Positions 34,275 through 42,351 are shown, counted from the stretch's first letter. The stretch is 64,000 nucleotides of DNA from JACVCJ01 sp052437175 (GCA_052437175.1 JBQVOK010000006.1:124001-188000), one strand, 5' to 3'. The notes: a model not told the origin generated them from the sequence alone. Numbers and translations: made by a program.

Positions 34275-34991
34275 ATGCGTATTGGACTGCTCGGATACGG
34301 TAAAATGGGCCGTGTAATTGAAGAACTGGCCCGGGAACGGGGGCACGTGATCGCCTGGGTGGCAGACCGCGATAACCGTGCTGCACTGGATGCAGAGAAA
34401 CTGCGCAGCGCCGATGTAGTGATCGAATTTTCCACCCCGGATGCCGCCGTGGAGAACATCCGTTTCTGTGCAGAGAACAAAGTACCCGTGGTGGTAGGCA
34501 CCACCGGCTGGTATGCCCGCTTTGCCGAAATAAAAGAATACATACAGCAGGAGGATGCGGCCCTGTTCTATGCGACGAATTTCAGCATAGGTGTCAATAT
34601 CTTCTGGGAGATGAACCGCATACTCAGCGGTATAATGAACGAACACAGGCAATATTCGGCCCTGCTCGAAGAGATACACCATATTCATAAGCTCGACGAA
34701 CCTTCGGGCACCGGCATCACGACCGCCGAAGGGATCATTGCCGAGCACGATTCCTATACGCAATGGGCCCTGGGTCGTGAACAGGCCACAGGTACACTGC
34801 CCGTAGCTTCCCTGCGCGAGGGCGAAGTACCGGGTACCCACCGCGTGGTGTGGACCAGTGCAGAAGACCGTATTGTACTGGAACACGAAGCCTTCGGCCG
34901 CAAAGGTTTTGCCTCGGGGGCCATACTGGCCGCGGAATGGCTGGCCGGCAAAAAAGGCGTGTTCACCATGAACGATCTGCTGAAAGGATAA
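34275..34991 (+). CDS. dapB: 4-hydroxy-tetrahydrodipicolinate reductase
   Basis: Diaminopimelate/lysine pathway reductase using NAD(P)H. 238 residues from ATG 34275 (MRIGLLGYGKMGRVIEELA), chosen because the Rossmann motif GYGKMG starts at residue 7; a longer frame would lie inside the lipoprotein gene. VVGTTGWY and the catalytic segment EIHHIHKLDEPSGTGIT (133-149; His135/136 general acid, Lys139, PSGT substrate loop) are clear. Slightly shorter than the E. coli enzyme (273 aa), as usual in Bacteroidota. Follows the lipoprotein by 2 bp. Confidence 0.95.
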   Translation: MRIGLLGYGKMGRVIEELARERGHVIAWVADRDNRAALDAEKLRSADVVIEFSTPDAAVENIRFCAENKVPVVVGTTGWYARFAEIKEYIQQEDAALFYATNFSIGVNIFWEMNRILSGIMNEHRQYSALLEEIHHIHKLDEPSGTGITTAEGIIAEHDSYTQWALGREQATGTLPVASLREGEVPGTHRVVWTSAEDRIVLEHEAFGRKGFASGAILAAEWLAGKKGVFTMNDLLKG

Positions 34992-35002
34992 TACAAAGCC
35001 GC

Positions 35003-35149
35003 GTGGAAAAGCCCGACTATAAACAGTACCGTAACCGCGAAAAGCTCCGGGGCGGATTCCTGCTGCGCATTATATTCGCAATCTGCATACTGGCAGCACT
35101 CATTTATTGCATTTATGAACTGCTGGTGCTGAAAATTCCGGCTTCGTGA
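35003..35149 (+). CDS. Small membrane protein with GTG start (48 aa)
   Basis: GTG at 35003 opens a 48-residue frame: charged N-terminus (EKPDYKQYRNREKLRG), then one membrane helix (LLRIIFAICILAALIYCIYELLVL). It begins 11 bp after dapB. A longer frame starting inside dapB exists but its extra part is a shadow of dapB. No family recognised. Support comes from the helix, the charged/basic N-terminus and the operon position. Confidence 0.5.
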   Translation: MEKPDYKQYRNREKLRGGFLLRIIFAICILAALIYCIYELLVLKIPAS

Positions 35150-35188
35150 TTTAAAGAAAAGTAGTATATTGCATTGCATTCACACCAT

Positions 35189-36064
35189 ATGAGAATAGTA
35201 CTGACACGTATCCTAACATGTTGTTCCCTGTTTCTGAGCGCACTAACCCTTGATGCCCAAACCATAGTAAACGAGGTAAAAGGGTTCAGCCATCCCGAAA
35301 GTGTCACCAGTGATCTGAAGCATTACTACGTATCCAACTTGGGCAAAGAACTGAAACCGATGGCCACCGACAGCGACGGTTTTATTACCCGCATGGCCAA
35401 AGACGGAACCATTCTCGATCAGTCTTTCCTGCCCGATATAAAACTGAACAGTCCCAAAGGCCTGGCCATTCTCGATAATAATCTCTGGATCGCCGACGTG
35501 AACCGCGTGCTGGTGGTAAGCCTCAAAAGCCGCAAAGTGATCTGGCGCAAGGAATTCCCGGATACCCGCTACCTGAATGATATCGTGGTGAAGGACGAAT
35601 CGACCATTTATGTGTCGGCAACGGACATCAATGTGATCTACGAGATCGATTTCCTGCTGGATACCGTGCGTGTGTACGATACCGAAGGACTGATCGACGG
35701 ACCCAACGGTATGGCCATCGATAACCTGACCGACAACCTGTACGTGGCCGGTTACGGCTCTAACGGAAAGCCCGGTTATGTATGCCGTTTTAACCTGCGC
35801 ACGGGCGAAGTGCAGAAAGTAAGTCCCCCGGGCCATTACGACGGTATTTACTTCACATTCGGCCGTTATTTCTATACCGACTGGGGTACCGAACAGGAGC
35901 CCATAGGCAAAATATGGCATTTTGACGTCCGCTATAACAAGGCCGTACAATGGCTCCAGGAGAAAAACTTTAAGGGGCCGGCCGATTTTTATTATGTACC
36001 GGGTAAAAAACTGATCTACCTGCCCTGTATGCTCGAAAATACAGTGTACATCATAAAAATATAA
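35189..36064 (+). CDS. Secreted SMP-30/NHL-type beta-propeller protein
   Basis: 291 residues from MRIVLTRILTCC; signal peptide ends near LDAQ. Repeats of six-bladed propellers: GFSHPESVTSDLKHYYVSNL, LNSPKGLAILDNNLWIADVN, YLNDIVVKDESTIYVSATD, DGPNGMAIDNLTDNLYVAGY, and a terminal LIYLPCMLENTVYIIKI closing blade. Resembles SMP-30/gluconolactonase/LRE-like family. No metal ligands obvious enough to claim lactonase activity. Exported, probably periplasmic. Confidence 0.82.
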   Translation: MRIVLTRILTCCSLFLSALTLDAQTIVNEVKGFSHPESVTSDLKHYYVSNLGKELKPMATDSDGFITRMAKDGTILDQSFLPDIKLNSPKGLAILDNNLWIADVNRVLVVSLKSRKVIWRKEFPDTRYLNDIVVKDESTIYVSATDINVIYEIDFLLDTVRVYDTEGLIDGPNGMAIDNLTDNLYVAGYGSNGKPGYVCRFNLRTGEVQKVSPPGHYDGIYFTFGRYFYTDWGTEQEPIGKIWHFDVRYNKAVQWLQEKNFKGPADFYYVPGKKLIYLPCMLENTVYIIKI

Positions 36065-36114
36065 AGGGCAATTTCTTAGTTTTACATTGTTGTCAAAATT
36101 TACATTCCGCTTAT

Positions 36115-36573
36115 ATGGAGCCGGGAAAGTACCTGATACGCAGCTATACGCCCGCCGATGAAACTGCGGTGATCGCCCTGCTGAGGCTGAATACCCCGCA
36201 GTATTTTGCCCCGGAAGAAGAAGAGGATCTGCGGCGTTACCTGCGCGAAGAATCAGAACATTATTTTGTGCTGGAATATGCAGGCGAAATAGCCGGTTGC
36301 GGCGGTTTTAACCTGCTGAAGGAGGAACGTACGGGCCGCATCAGCTGGGATATTTTTCACCCGGCATACCAGGGGCTCGGACTGGGAACAGCGCTTACCC
36401 GTTTCCGTATTGATAAGCTGCGTGGCCATCCGGAGGCAGAACATATTGTGGTGCGCACCTCACAGCTTGCGTTCCGTTTCTACGAAAAACAGGGTTTTGT
36501 ACTGCGCGAAAAAATACAGGATTTCTGGGCGCCCGGCTATGACCTGTACCTGATGGAACTGCCCGCAGAATAG
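36115..36573 (+). CDS. GNAT-family N-acetyltransferase
   Basis: 152 residues, single GNAT domain. N-terminal YLIRSYTPADETAVIALLRL, the strand pair EYAGEIAGCGGFNLL and ISWDIFHPAYQGLGLGTALTRF, where QGLGLG is the acetyl-CoA pyrophosphate loop; then FYEKQGFVLREK. Substrate cannot be inferred. Stands alone between the propeller gene and the DUF2071 gene. Confidence 0.92.
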   Translation: MEPGKYLIRSYTPADETAVIALLRLNTPQYFAPEEEEDLRRYLREESEHYFVLEYAGEIAGCGGFNLLKEERTGRISWDIFHPAYQGLGLGTALTRFRIDKLRGHPEAEHIVVRTSQLAFRFYEKQGFVLREKIQDFWAPGYDLYLMELPAE

Positions 36574-36596
36574 ACCGTTTTTTTCCCCGAAGCTGT

Positions 36597-36604
36597 TACC
36601 TTTG
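36597..36604 (+). promoter_or_regulatory. -7 box of the DUF2071 gene
   Basis: TACCTTTG, an exact TAnnTTTG, ending 4 bp before the ATG at 36609. Transcription starting at the usual distance would give a leaderless message. Confidence 0.6.
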
Positions 36605-36608
36605 TAGC

Positions 36609-37346
36609 ATGGCATCCCCGAAAGAGATACTGGAAGCACAGGCACACAGGCCCTGGCCGCTGCCTGCAGGCCGCTGGAGTTATTACCAGGAATGGAACCG
36701 GGTCTTGTTCCTGCACTGGAAAGTGGCTCCGGAACTGCTGCAGCCTCATCTTCCCGCGGGGTTGCCGGCCGATCTCTACGAAGGGCAGGCCTGGGTATCC
36801 CTGGTGGCATTTACCATGGAACACATTCGTCCGCGCCTGCTGCCGGCTTTTTCATTTATATCCGATTTTCATGAGATCAATTTGCGTACCTATGTTACGC
36901 ATAAAAATAAGCCGGGGGTGTATTTCCTGAACATCGAGGCGGGCAAGGCCCTTTCTGCCCAGGTTTCCCGTGCGCTGTCGGGATTACCCTACGAAAAATC
37001 GGAGATCGTACGTAAGACGGATGCAACGCGGCATATACACCGTTCGGTATTTCAGCGCAAAGGTTTTTACCTGAATGCCGATCTGCAGCTGCGGGGAACA
37101 CAGGAAAGCAGGACCGCGCTGGACAGCTGGCTCACGGAACGCTATTGCCTTTACCAGGAGCAGAACGGCCGTCTTTACTCCTACGATATCCATCATGCAG
37201 AATGGCCGCTGCGTCGTATAGAGATCAGCGATATACAACTGGACTACCACATCGGCGCCCTGCATTTTCAATATCCGGCAGACCTTGTGCATTATTCAGA
37301 CGGCGTACAGGTACTGGCCTGGGGGCAAAAAAACGTATCATTATGA
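36609..37346 (+). CDS. DUF2071 (YqjF-like) protein
   Basis: 245 residues. The pattern YYQEWNRVLFLHWKVAPELL, LPAGLPADLYEGQAWVSLVAF, FHEINLRTYVTHKNKPGVYF and SLDAGKAL-like NIEAGKALSAQ is the DUF2071 signature. The structural fold is related to acetoacetate decarboxylases, but activity is not established. Cytoplasmic. Its stop overlaps the next gene's ATG by 4 bp, coupling it to the nucleotidyltransferase. Confidence 0.88.
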   Translation: MASPKEILEAQAHRPWPLPAGRWSYYQEWNRVLFLHWKVAPELLQPHLPAGLPADLYEGQAWVSLVAFTMEHIRPRLLPAFSFISDFHEINLRTYVTHKNKPGVYFLNIEAGKALSAQVSRALSGLPYEKSEIVRKTDATRHIHRSVFQRKGFYLNADLQLRGTQESRTALDSWLTERYCLYQEQNGRLYSYDIHHAEWPLRRIEISDIQLDYHIGALHFQYPADLVHYSDGVQVLAWGQKNVSL

Positions 37347-38113
37347 AAGAACGTATACAGCAGGAGCTGCGTCATCTCGAAGAACAGCTCGATATAAAAA
37401 TACTCTATGCCGTGGAAAGCGGCAGCCGCGCCTGGGGCTTTGCTTCGGCCGACAGCGACTGGGATGTGCGTTTTTTGTATATTCATCGTCCGGAGTGGTA
37501 CCTGCAGATCGATACGGAGCGCGACAGTTATGAAAAGATGCTACCCAACGAGATAGATCTTTCGGGCTGGGAACTGCGTAAGGCGCTGCGGCTCTTCCGC
37601 AAATCGAACCCGCCCATGCTGGAGTGGCTGCACAGTCCGCTTATCTATTCGGAACCTTTTACCACGGCGGCCCGCCTGCGCGCACTGGAAAGCAGCTGTT
37701 TCAGTCCCAGATCCTGCCTGCATCATTACCTGCACATGGCCGAAAACAATTTTAAGGAATACCTGTTGCGCGATAGGGTGCGCGTAAAGAAATACTTTTA
37801 CGTAATACGGCCGCTGCTGGCCTGCGACTGGATCCGGGACCGGGGTACCATGCCACCTGTAGAATTTGCAGAACTGCTGAACGGCTATGCCGGAGAGGGA
37901 GCCGTACGCCGGGAGATAGACATCTTACTGGAGCGCAAAATGGCCGGGGGCGAACTGGGCGAAGCACCGCGCAATCATACGCTGCATGCCTTCCTGGAAG
38001 CGAAACTGCACGAATACCAGCACTACGTAAAGCAGCTGCCGTCGGCGCCGGAGCCGGGCACGGAACGCCTCAATGAACTGTTCCGGGAAACCCTGGCGGA
38101 GGTGTGGGCCTAA
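37343..38113 (+). CDS. RlaP/YcgL-type nucleotidyltransferase (pol-beta fold)
   Basis: 256 residues. ESGSRAWGFASADSDWDVRF holds the pol-beta superfamily signature: GS (27-28), then D39-x-D41 as metal-binding pair. The rest (WYLQ, EIDLSGWELRKALRLF, PMLEWL, YFYVIRPLLAC) matches the RlaP family, named from association with RNA-repair loci. The ATG lies in the ATGA overlap with the DUF2071 gene; a longer frame reading back into that gene is a shadow. No RNA ligase is nearby, so an RNA repair role is not supported by context here. Confidence 0.88.
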   Translation: MKERIQQELRHLEEQLDIKILYAVESGSRAWGFASADSDWDVRFLYIHRPEWYLQIDTERDSYEKMLPNEIDLSGWELRKALRLFRKSNPPMLEWLHSPLIYSEPFTTAARLRALESSCFSPRSCLHHYLHMAENNFKEYLLRDRVRVKKYFYVIRPLLACDWIRDRGTMPPVEFAELLNGYAGEGAVRREIDILLERKMAGGELGEAPRNHTLHAFLEAKLHEYQHYVKQLPSAPEPGTERLNELFRETLAEVWA

Positions 38114-38146
38114 AAAAAGAACTGCCCCCGCTGATCGTGGGGACAG
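38112..38146 (-). terminator. Terminator after T9SS protein 1
   Basis: Minus strand CTGTCCCC / GGGGGCAG stem (one mismatch), then TTCTTTTTTT; 37 bp after the stop codon at 38183. The T run overlaps the stop codon of the convergent nucleotidyltransferase gene. Confidence 0.82.
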
Positions 38147-38182
38147 CCCTTTGCTCCTGTATGATGAAGAGTTGCTAACGCT

Positions 38183-39394
38183 TTATTCTATGATCAGTTT
38201 GGAGGTAATTTCCCTGCCGTCCTGCAGACGCGCTTTTACAATATACATGCCGGCCGGACTGCGGAGGCTCATGTTCACCACATCGCTGTTGCTGCTGGCC
38301 GAGTGTATCAGTACACCATTGCTGTTGTATACACTTACACTGCTGATGCTGGCTTTGTTACTCAGCGAAAGACGGAAATCGCCCTTGCTGGGGTTCGGTA
38401 CCACAAGCAGCATCGCGCCGGCATCAAGCGGGTTCTCCTTCATTTCTTCCGGAACACCCTGACCGGTTGAAGGCCGTACTTCAGCGCTTTTCGGATCGGC
38501 ATTGTCGGAAGGTACCACAATAATGTCCTGGGTATGCCATTTACCTACGCAGAAGTCGAAACATTTACGGCAGCGCTGCCCGGTCTCTTTGTTACAGATG
38601 GTTACGCAAACGGTGTAATTGCCCGGCTGTCCCAGGTAACTTACCGGCATACCGGAATAGATAAGTCCGCCGTTCCAGTAAATTTCCTCGTTACATACGT
38701 AATAACCCGGCTGCAGCCAGGGAGTAAGGATGTCGATCGTGGTGAGGTTGCCCTGTACATACTCGCCCAGTACCACATTGAAGTTCACTTCGCAGGGGGT
38801 AATTTCACAGATGCGGATGCCGTGTACGGTTACGTTCACCGGAGGCTCAGCCATGGCAGAAGGGAATATCCAGAGGTTGTTGAAATTGGATGTGGCCGTA
38901 AAGGTAACGGTAACCCATTCGGTAATACCGCTGAAACCGCCGCCCATAAAGGTGCCCCAGGGTTTGCTGTCTACCGTTTGAGAACCCGGCGGAGTGGCCG
39001 GTATGGGAGCGCCGCCCGATGTAGTGACCCAGCCTACTACGGGGCCGTTGGTGGCAATAATGTTAAAGGCCGCACTGGGGTCAGACGGAGTTCCTGTATG
39101 CGTATTGGTGGTTACCAGGTAAGAAACACAATACTGCCGGCCGGCAATAAAGTTGTAGCCGGAGTAGTTCATACCCTCGCCAATACTATTGGCCGACCAG
39201 GCCCAGAATTCGGTGGGAGAGATGTTGGGCGAACCGTGTGAATACGACCAGTCCGGGTTGGTAATAGGGCCTCCGTGACTTGCAGGGCCGATGTTCATGT
39301 CGATGTCGACACAATTTCCCTGGCACTGCTGTGCCTGTACCGTCATGTACGTCGAGAACAACGCTGCGGCAGCGAATACGATAAGTTTTTTCAT
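38183..39394 (-). CDS. T9SS-secreted Cys-rich protein 1 (403 aa), tandem paralog
   Basis: Signal peptide (MKKLIVFAAAALFSTYMTVQA), QQCQGNCVDIDMNIGPASHGG motif, jelly-roll-like beta region (NYSGYNFIAGRQYCVSYL ... TFTATSNFNNLWIFPS), a repeat-like second domain ending in CVTICNKETGQRCRKCFDFC then VGKW, and a T9SS type A domain (VVPNPSKGDFRLSLS ... GREITSKLIIE). The next gene upstream (39675-40883) is a full-length paralog of nearly the same size. The central carbohydrate-binding-like beta domain suggests surface binding, but no family is recognised. A conserved three-site array lies 66 bp upstream of the start. Confidence 0.85.
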   Translation of the reverse strand: MKKLIVFAAAALFSTYMTVQAQQCQGNCVDIDMNIGPASHGGPITNPDWSYSHGSPNISPTEFWAWSANSIGEGMNYSGYNFIAGRQYCVSYLVTTNTHTGTPSDPSAAFNIIATNGPVVGWVTTSGGAPIPATPPGSQTVDSKPWGTFMGGGFSGITEWVTVTFTATSNFNNLWIFPSAMAEPPVNVTVHGIRICEITPCEVNFNVVLGEYVQGNLTTIDILTPWLQPGYYVCNEEIYWNGGLIYSGMPVSYLGQPGNYTVCVTICNKETGQRCRKCFDFCVGKWHTQDIIVVPSDNADPKSAEVRPSTGQGVPEEMKENPLDAGAMLLVVPNPSKGDFRLSLSNKASISSVSVYNSNGVLIHSASSNSDVVNMSLRSPAGMYIVKARLQDGREITSKLIIE

Positions 39395-39459
39395 GTTCAG
39401 GTTTGTTTGATTAATAAAAGAAAGTTCCGTTTTTGAATGGAATGCACAGGTTAAAATAT

Positions 39460-39510
39460 AGGAACGTGCATATATTATTAATGAAAGTAGACAGAATTTA
39501 TAGGAACGTT
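39460..39510 (-). promoter_or_regulatory. Triple 21-bp-spaced direct repeat (LytTR-like sites), copy 1
   Basis: Minus-strand 9-mers AACGTTCCT (39510-39502), TACTTTCAT (39489-39481) and CACGTTCCT (39468-39460), start to start exactly 21 bp. Nine bp plus a 12-bp spacer is the geometry of LytTR-family regulator sites; consensus [TA][AC][CA]GTTN[AG][TG] is matched with one to two mismatches each. Located 66-116 bp upstream of the T9SS protein 1 start. Confidence 0.65.
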
Positions 39511-39611
39511 ATTTTCGGATATCCGGGAACAGATAAAATCGGCAAAACAGGAGTTAAGTCTCTCTATTTTTATGTACTTTTTTGGTATACAGGTAGTAAT
39601 GTAATTTCAAT

Positions 39612-39645
39612 AAAAAAACTGCCTCCGTTTCGGGAGACAGTTTTC
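39612..39645 (-). terminator. Terminator after T9SS protein 2
   Basis: Minus strand AAAACTG-CTCCC / GGAG-CAGTTTT long stem with one mismatch, then a T run; 30 bp after the stop codon at 39675. It separates the two paralogs into independent transcription units. Confidence 0.9.
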
Positions 39646-39674
39646 TGTTCGTTTATGAAGTGCCTGTAAGCGCG

Positions 39675-40883
39675 TTATTCCAGCACGATCTTGGAATTCA
39701 TTTCTTTACCGTCCTGCAGACGGGCTTTTATAAAGTAAATACCCGGGGCATAATCCATAGAAACCTGTACGGTATTACTGTTGCTGCCTTTCAGGGTTTT
39801 TACCAGTACACCGCCGGCGTTGTAGATCTCCAGGGTGCTGATGATGCTGTTTTCAGAAGCACACACGCGGAATTCGCCATTCGAAGGATTCGGAGCGATG
39901 CGGAGCTCGTTCAGCACCGGTTTTTCCTTGGTACTTTCGGGAATATCTCCTGCACCGATGGGGCCGCTTTTGGGTGAGCCGGGATTTTCGATCGGGTCAG
40001 AGGTCGTAAAGGACGTCCACTTGCCGATACAGAAATCGAAGCATTTACGGCAGCGCTGGCCGGTCTGCTCGTTACAGAAAGTAACACATACACGGTAGTT
40101 ACCCGGAGGTGCGATATAGCTTACCGGTGAACCGGAGTATACCAGGATACCTTCACGGAATATCTCCATGTTGCAGAAATAATAACCCGGATTCGGCCAG
40201 GCCACCACGTCTATGGTGCTCTGTGTAGCGCCGAACTGACCGATCTGTACAGAGAAATTCACTTCGCAGGGATTAATTTCGCAGATAATGAGCTGCGAAA
40301 CCTGTATCTCTACCTGGGGCAGGGTAGGCGAAGACGGGAAGAACCACAGGTTGTTGAAGTTGCTGGTAGCCGTAAAGGTAAACGTAACCCATTCGGTATT
40401 ACCTACCTGGCCGCCACCGGAATAGGTACTCCAGGGCTTGCTGTGTACCACCTGCGCACCACCCGGGATGCCCGGGATCGGGGCGCCGCCGCCGCCTGTG
40501 ATAATGCCTACCACAGGGCCGTTGCTGGCTACAATGTTAAAGGCTGCGCTGGCATTGGCAGGCGAACCGTCGTGTGTGGACGTAGTGGCCAGGTAACTGA
40601 TGCAGTACTGGCGTCCGGCAATAAAGTTGTACCCGGAAAAGTTAATGCCTTCGCCCTCGTTGTTGTAGGACCAGAGCCAGAACCAGCCCGGGCCGATACT
40701 GGGCGAGCCGTGCGAGTACGACCAGTTGGGATTGGTGATCGGTCCGCCGTTACTTGCAGGCCCGATATCCATGTTGATCTGCGAGCAGATACCCTGGCAT
40801 TGCTGCGGGGAAATGATCTGTGCCGATGCAAAATGCAGGATGCAAAATGTCAGCACACTCAGAAGTAGGCTTCTTTTTTTCAT
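39675..40883 (-). CDS. T9SS-secreted Cys-rich protein 2 (402 aa), tandem paralog
   Basis: Same architecture as T9SS protein 1: signal peptide (MKKRSLLLSVLTFCILHFASA), QQCQGICSQINMDIGPASNGG, FSGYNFIAGRQYCISYL, TFTATSNFNNLWFFPS, CEINPCEVNFSVQIG, CVTFCNEQTGQRCRKCFDFC followed by IGKW, and a T9SS type A domain (IAPNPSNGEFRVCAS ... GKEMNSKIVLE). The most conserved parts are the GPAS.GGPITNP.WSYSHGSP opening and the TGQRCRKCFDFC block. An extra Cys lies in its sorting domain. It has its own promoter array and terminator. Function unknown; surface-exposed by its secretion route. Confidence 0.85.
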   Translation of the reverse strand: MKKRSLLLSVLTFCILHFASAQIISPQQCQGICSQINMDIGPASNGGPITNPNWSYSHGSPSIGPGWFWLWSYNNEGEGINFSGYNFIAGRQYCISYLATTSTHDGSPANASAAFNIVASNGPVVGIITGGGGAPIPGIPGGAQVVHSKPWSTYSGGGQVGNTEWVTFTFTATSNFNNLWFFPSSPTLPQVEIQVSQLIICEINPCEVNFSVQIGQFGATQSTIDVVAWPNPGYYFCNMEIFREGILVYSGSPVSYIAPPGNYRVCVTFCNEQTGQRCRKCFDFCIGKWTSFTTSDPIENPGSPKSGPIGAGDIPESTKEKPVLNELRIAPNPSNGEFRVCASENSIISTLEIYNAGGVLVKTLKGSNSNTVQVSMDYAPGIYFIKARLQDGKEMNSKIVLE

Positions 40884-40948
40884 AAGAGAATAGTTTAAAT
40901 TAGTACAGCAATGTCCATTTTTTGTAAATGCCGGTCAAGTTGAAATAT

Positions 40949-40999
40949 AGGAACGTAGATGTTTTATTAATGAACGTAGGTATATTTTTAACGAACGTT
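40949..40999 (-). promoter_or_regulatory. Triple 21-bp-spaced direct repeat (LytTR-like sites), copy 2
   Basis: Minus-strand 9-mers AACGTTCGT (40999-40991), TACGTTCAT (40978-40970) and TACGTTCCT (40957-40949), exactly 21 bp apart. The first two match the LytTR consensus [TA][AC][CA]GTTN[AG][TG] fully, the third with one mismatch. The array ends 66 bp upstream of the T9SS protein 2 start, the same distance as copy 1 from its gene. Confidence 0.7.
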
Positions 41000-41251
41000 T
41001 AAAATACAGGCAAAATACTTTGCTAAATTGAATAGTTCAGGACCCTCAAAAGGGAACAATTCGGGCTTCCGGATAGAGATTTTCAGGTTCATTTCAGGGC
41101 ATATAGTTTACTTTTTTATTCCTTTTTACAGGCAGGGACCGGTGTCGTTTCTGCCTTGTGTTGCGTGTACCGGTGATCCTTTGAAAGCCGCCGTTAATGA
41201 CATGGAAATAACCGCTCCTTTATTGAGGGCTGCGCCGGCACAGCACCTCTT

Positions 41252-41259
41252 TATATTTG
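41252..41259 (+). promoter_or_regulatory. Possible -7 box upstream of the 41379 gene
   Basis: TATATTTG, an exact TAnnTTTG, 119 bp before the ATG at 41379; -33 element not visible at the right spacing. Confidence 0.35.
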
Positions 41260-41378
41260 CCGGCACCGATTTCCGGTAAACATACAAATGCCCCAGATCA
41301 TCATGCACACACCTGTTCCCTGTATATACTTTTTCCGGGCCGAGAAGCCCTGTACTACCTCTTTACCCTGCTGAAGGT

Positions 41379-41726
41379 ATGCAACGGATGTCCGATATTT
41401 TCCTGAACCTGCTGGCCCCCCTGGGCCTGGGCCTGCTGCTGTACCTGCTGCCCCTGCCGGCCCTGCTGCGTAATTATGCGCCCGACGCGCTCTGGGCCTA
41501 TGCCTATACCTCGGCCATACTGCTTATCTGGGACCGTATTCCCGGTAAGGTCTGGATACTGCTTGTGTTCGTTTCCTTTATGGTATTTGAAGCGCTGCAA
41601 AAAAACGGACTGGTTGCCGGTACCGCTGACCCCGGCGATGTACTGGTGTATTTCCTGGCCGCCGGACTGGCCCTTTTCCTGAACCCGTATTTTCAATTTA
41701 AAACAAACAACAATACACAGCTATGA
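41379..41726 (+). CDS. Small integral membrane protein (115 aa, VanZ-like in layout)
   Basis: Three or four hydrophobic helices (LLAPLGLGLLLYLLPLPALL, YAYTSAILLIW, WILLVFVSFMVFEAL, VLVYFLAAGLALFLN). The DPGDVLVYFLAAGLAL segment recalls the D-L-x-A-N-x-x-G region of VanZ-like/DUF2809 membrane proteins, but the match is weak. The start may be the ATG at 41379 or 41388. Overlaps the next gene by 4 bp (ATGA), so they are translationally coupled. Function unknown. Confidence 0.65.
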   Translation: MQRMSDIFLNLLAPLGLGLLLYLLPLPALLRNYAPDALWAYAYTSAILLIWDRIPGKVWILLVFVSFMVFEALQKNGLVAGTADPGDVLVYFLAAGLALFLNPYFQFKTNNNTQL

Positions 41727-42304
41727 AAAAGAAAAACCTGCTTTCCCTGGTAGCCATAGGCGCATTTATGGTACTGGCCGTTGCCAGCTCTAAAGATAAG
41801 TCGTCTTCCTCTTCGTCGTCTTCCTCTTCGTCCTCCTCGGCCAGCGCTTCAGATAGTCCCAAAGCGAAGCCCAAACCGAAAGAAAACTGGGATTACGGCC
41901 AAAGCACGGACGAAATGACCAATAAAGATCAGTTCTGGACCACCACCACCTCTACCAATACCATCGATTTTGATTTTCCCTACCAGGGCGGTTCAACCTT
42001 TGATCTTACCGTGCGTAACCTGGGTAAAAAGAACGAAGTAACGCTGTCCGTAAGCAAGGGCCAGTTCCTTACCAGCTTTGGCTTCAGTAAAGCCTGTATG
42101 GTAAAGTTCGACGATGAGACCGGCACCCGCTTTTCGTACGGTTCGGCCTCGGACGGCAGCTCCGACATCATCTTCTTCTCCAATGCCTCCAAATTCATTT
42201 CCAAGCTGAAAAAAGCCAAAAAACTGAAGATCGAAGCGCCTTTCTTTAACGAGGGAAACAAGATCATCGAGTTTGACGTGGCGGGCCTCAAATGGGAGCA
42301 CTAA
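41723..42304 (+). CDS. Secreted protein with poly-serine linker (193 aa)
   Basis: N-terminal hydrophobic segment MKKKNLLSLVAIGAFMVLAVASS looks like a lipoprotein signal in which the lipobox Cys is replaced by Ser. Then KDK, a run of 13 Ser, KAKPKPK and a globular domain (about 60-193: FDFPYQGGSTFDLTVRNLGK ... FDVAGLKWEH), beta-rich, no family recognised. The serine run is encoded by two perfect 15-bp tandem repeats plus a remnant. Closed by a terminator at 42352-42382. Attachment to the membrane by an uncleaved helix is possible. Confidence 0.75.
   Translation: MKKKNLLSLVAIGAFMVLAVASSKDKSSSSSSSSSSSSSASASDSPKAKPKPKENWDYGQSTDEMTNKDQFWTTTTSTNTIDFDFPYQGGSTFDLTVRNLGKKNEVTLSVSKGQFLTSFGFSKACMVKFDDETGTRFSYGSASDGSSDIIFFSNASKFISKLKKAKKLKIEAPFFNEGNKIIEFDVAGLKWEH
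41801..41839 (+). repeat. 15-bp in-frame tandem repeat encoding poly-Ser
   Basis: TCGTCTTCCTCTTCG occurs twice in direct succession (41801-41815, 41816-41830), followed by TCCTCCTCG. Unit length is five codons, so slippage would change the linker by five serines without a frameshift. Confidence 0.9.
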
Positions 42305-42351
42305 AACCGGAACACCTTTCGCTTTTATTTTTTCAAACAAACACAGAAAAG

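Larger units (their letters stand above)
40884..41378. other. 495-bp intergenic region between T9SS protein 2 and the membrane protein gene
   Basis: Contains the LytTR-like array copy 2 (40949-40999) and an isolated TATATTTG box (41252-41259). No convincing gene: an 83-codon forward frame at 41028-41279 has no family features, no start context and ordinary composition for non-coding DNA here. A 28-codon frame at 41288-41374 is also unsupported. Confidence 0.6.

Noticed and set aside
38112..38146. Terminator read as belonging to the plus-strand nucleotidyltransferase
   Set aside because: The T run lies on the minus strand side, so it serves the T9SS gene.
39433..39669. 78-codon forward frame between the T9SS paralogs
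   Set aside because: Overlaps the regulatory array and the terminator; not protein-like.
41028..41279. 83-codon forward frame in the 495-bp gap
   Set aside because: No start signal, no membrane or domain features and no neighbour coupling; a chance frame is more likely.
41288..41374. 28-codon frame before the membrane protein gene
   Set aside because: Too short and compositionally unremarkable; kept only as part of the gap description.
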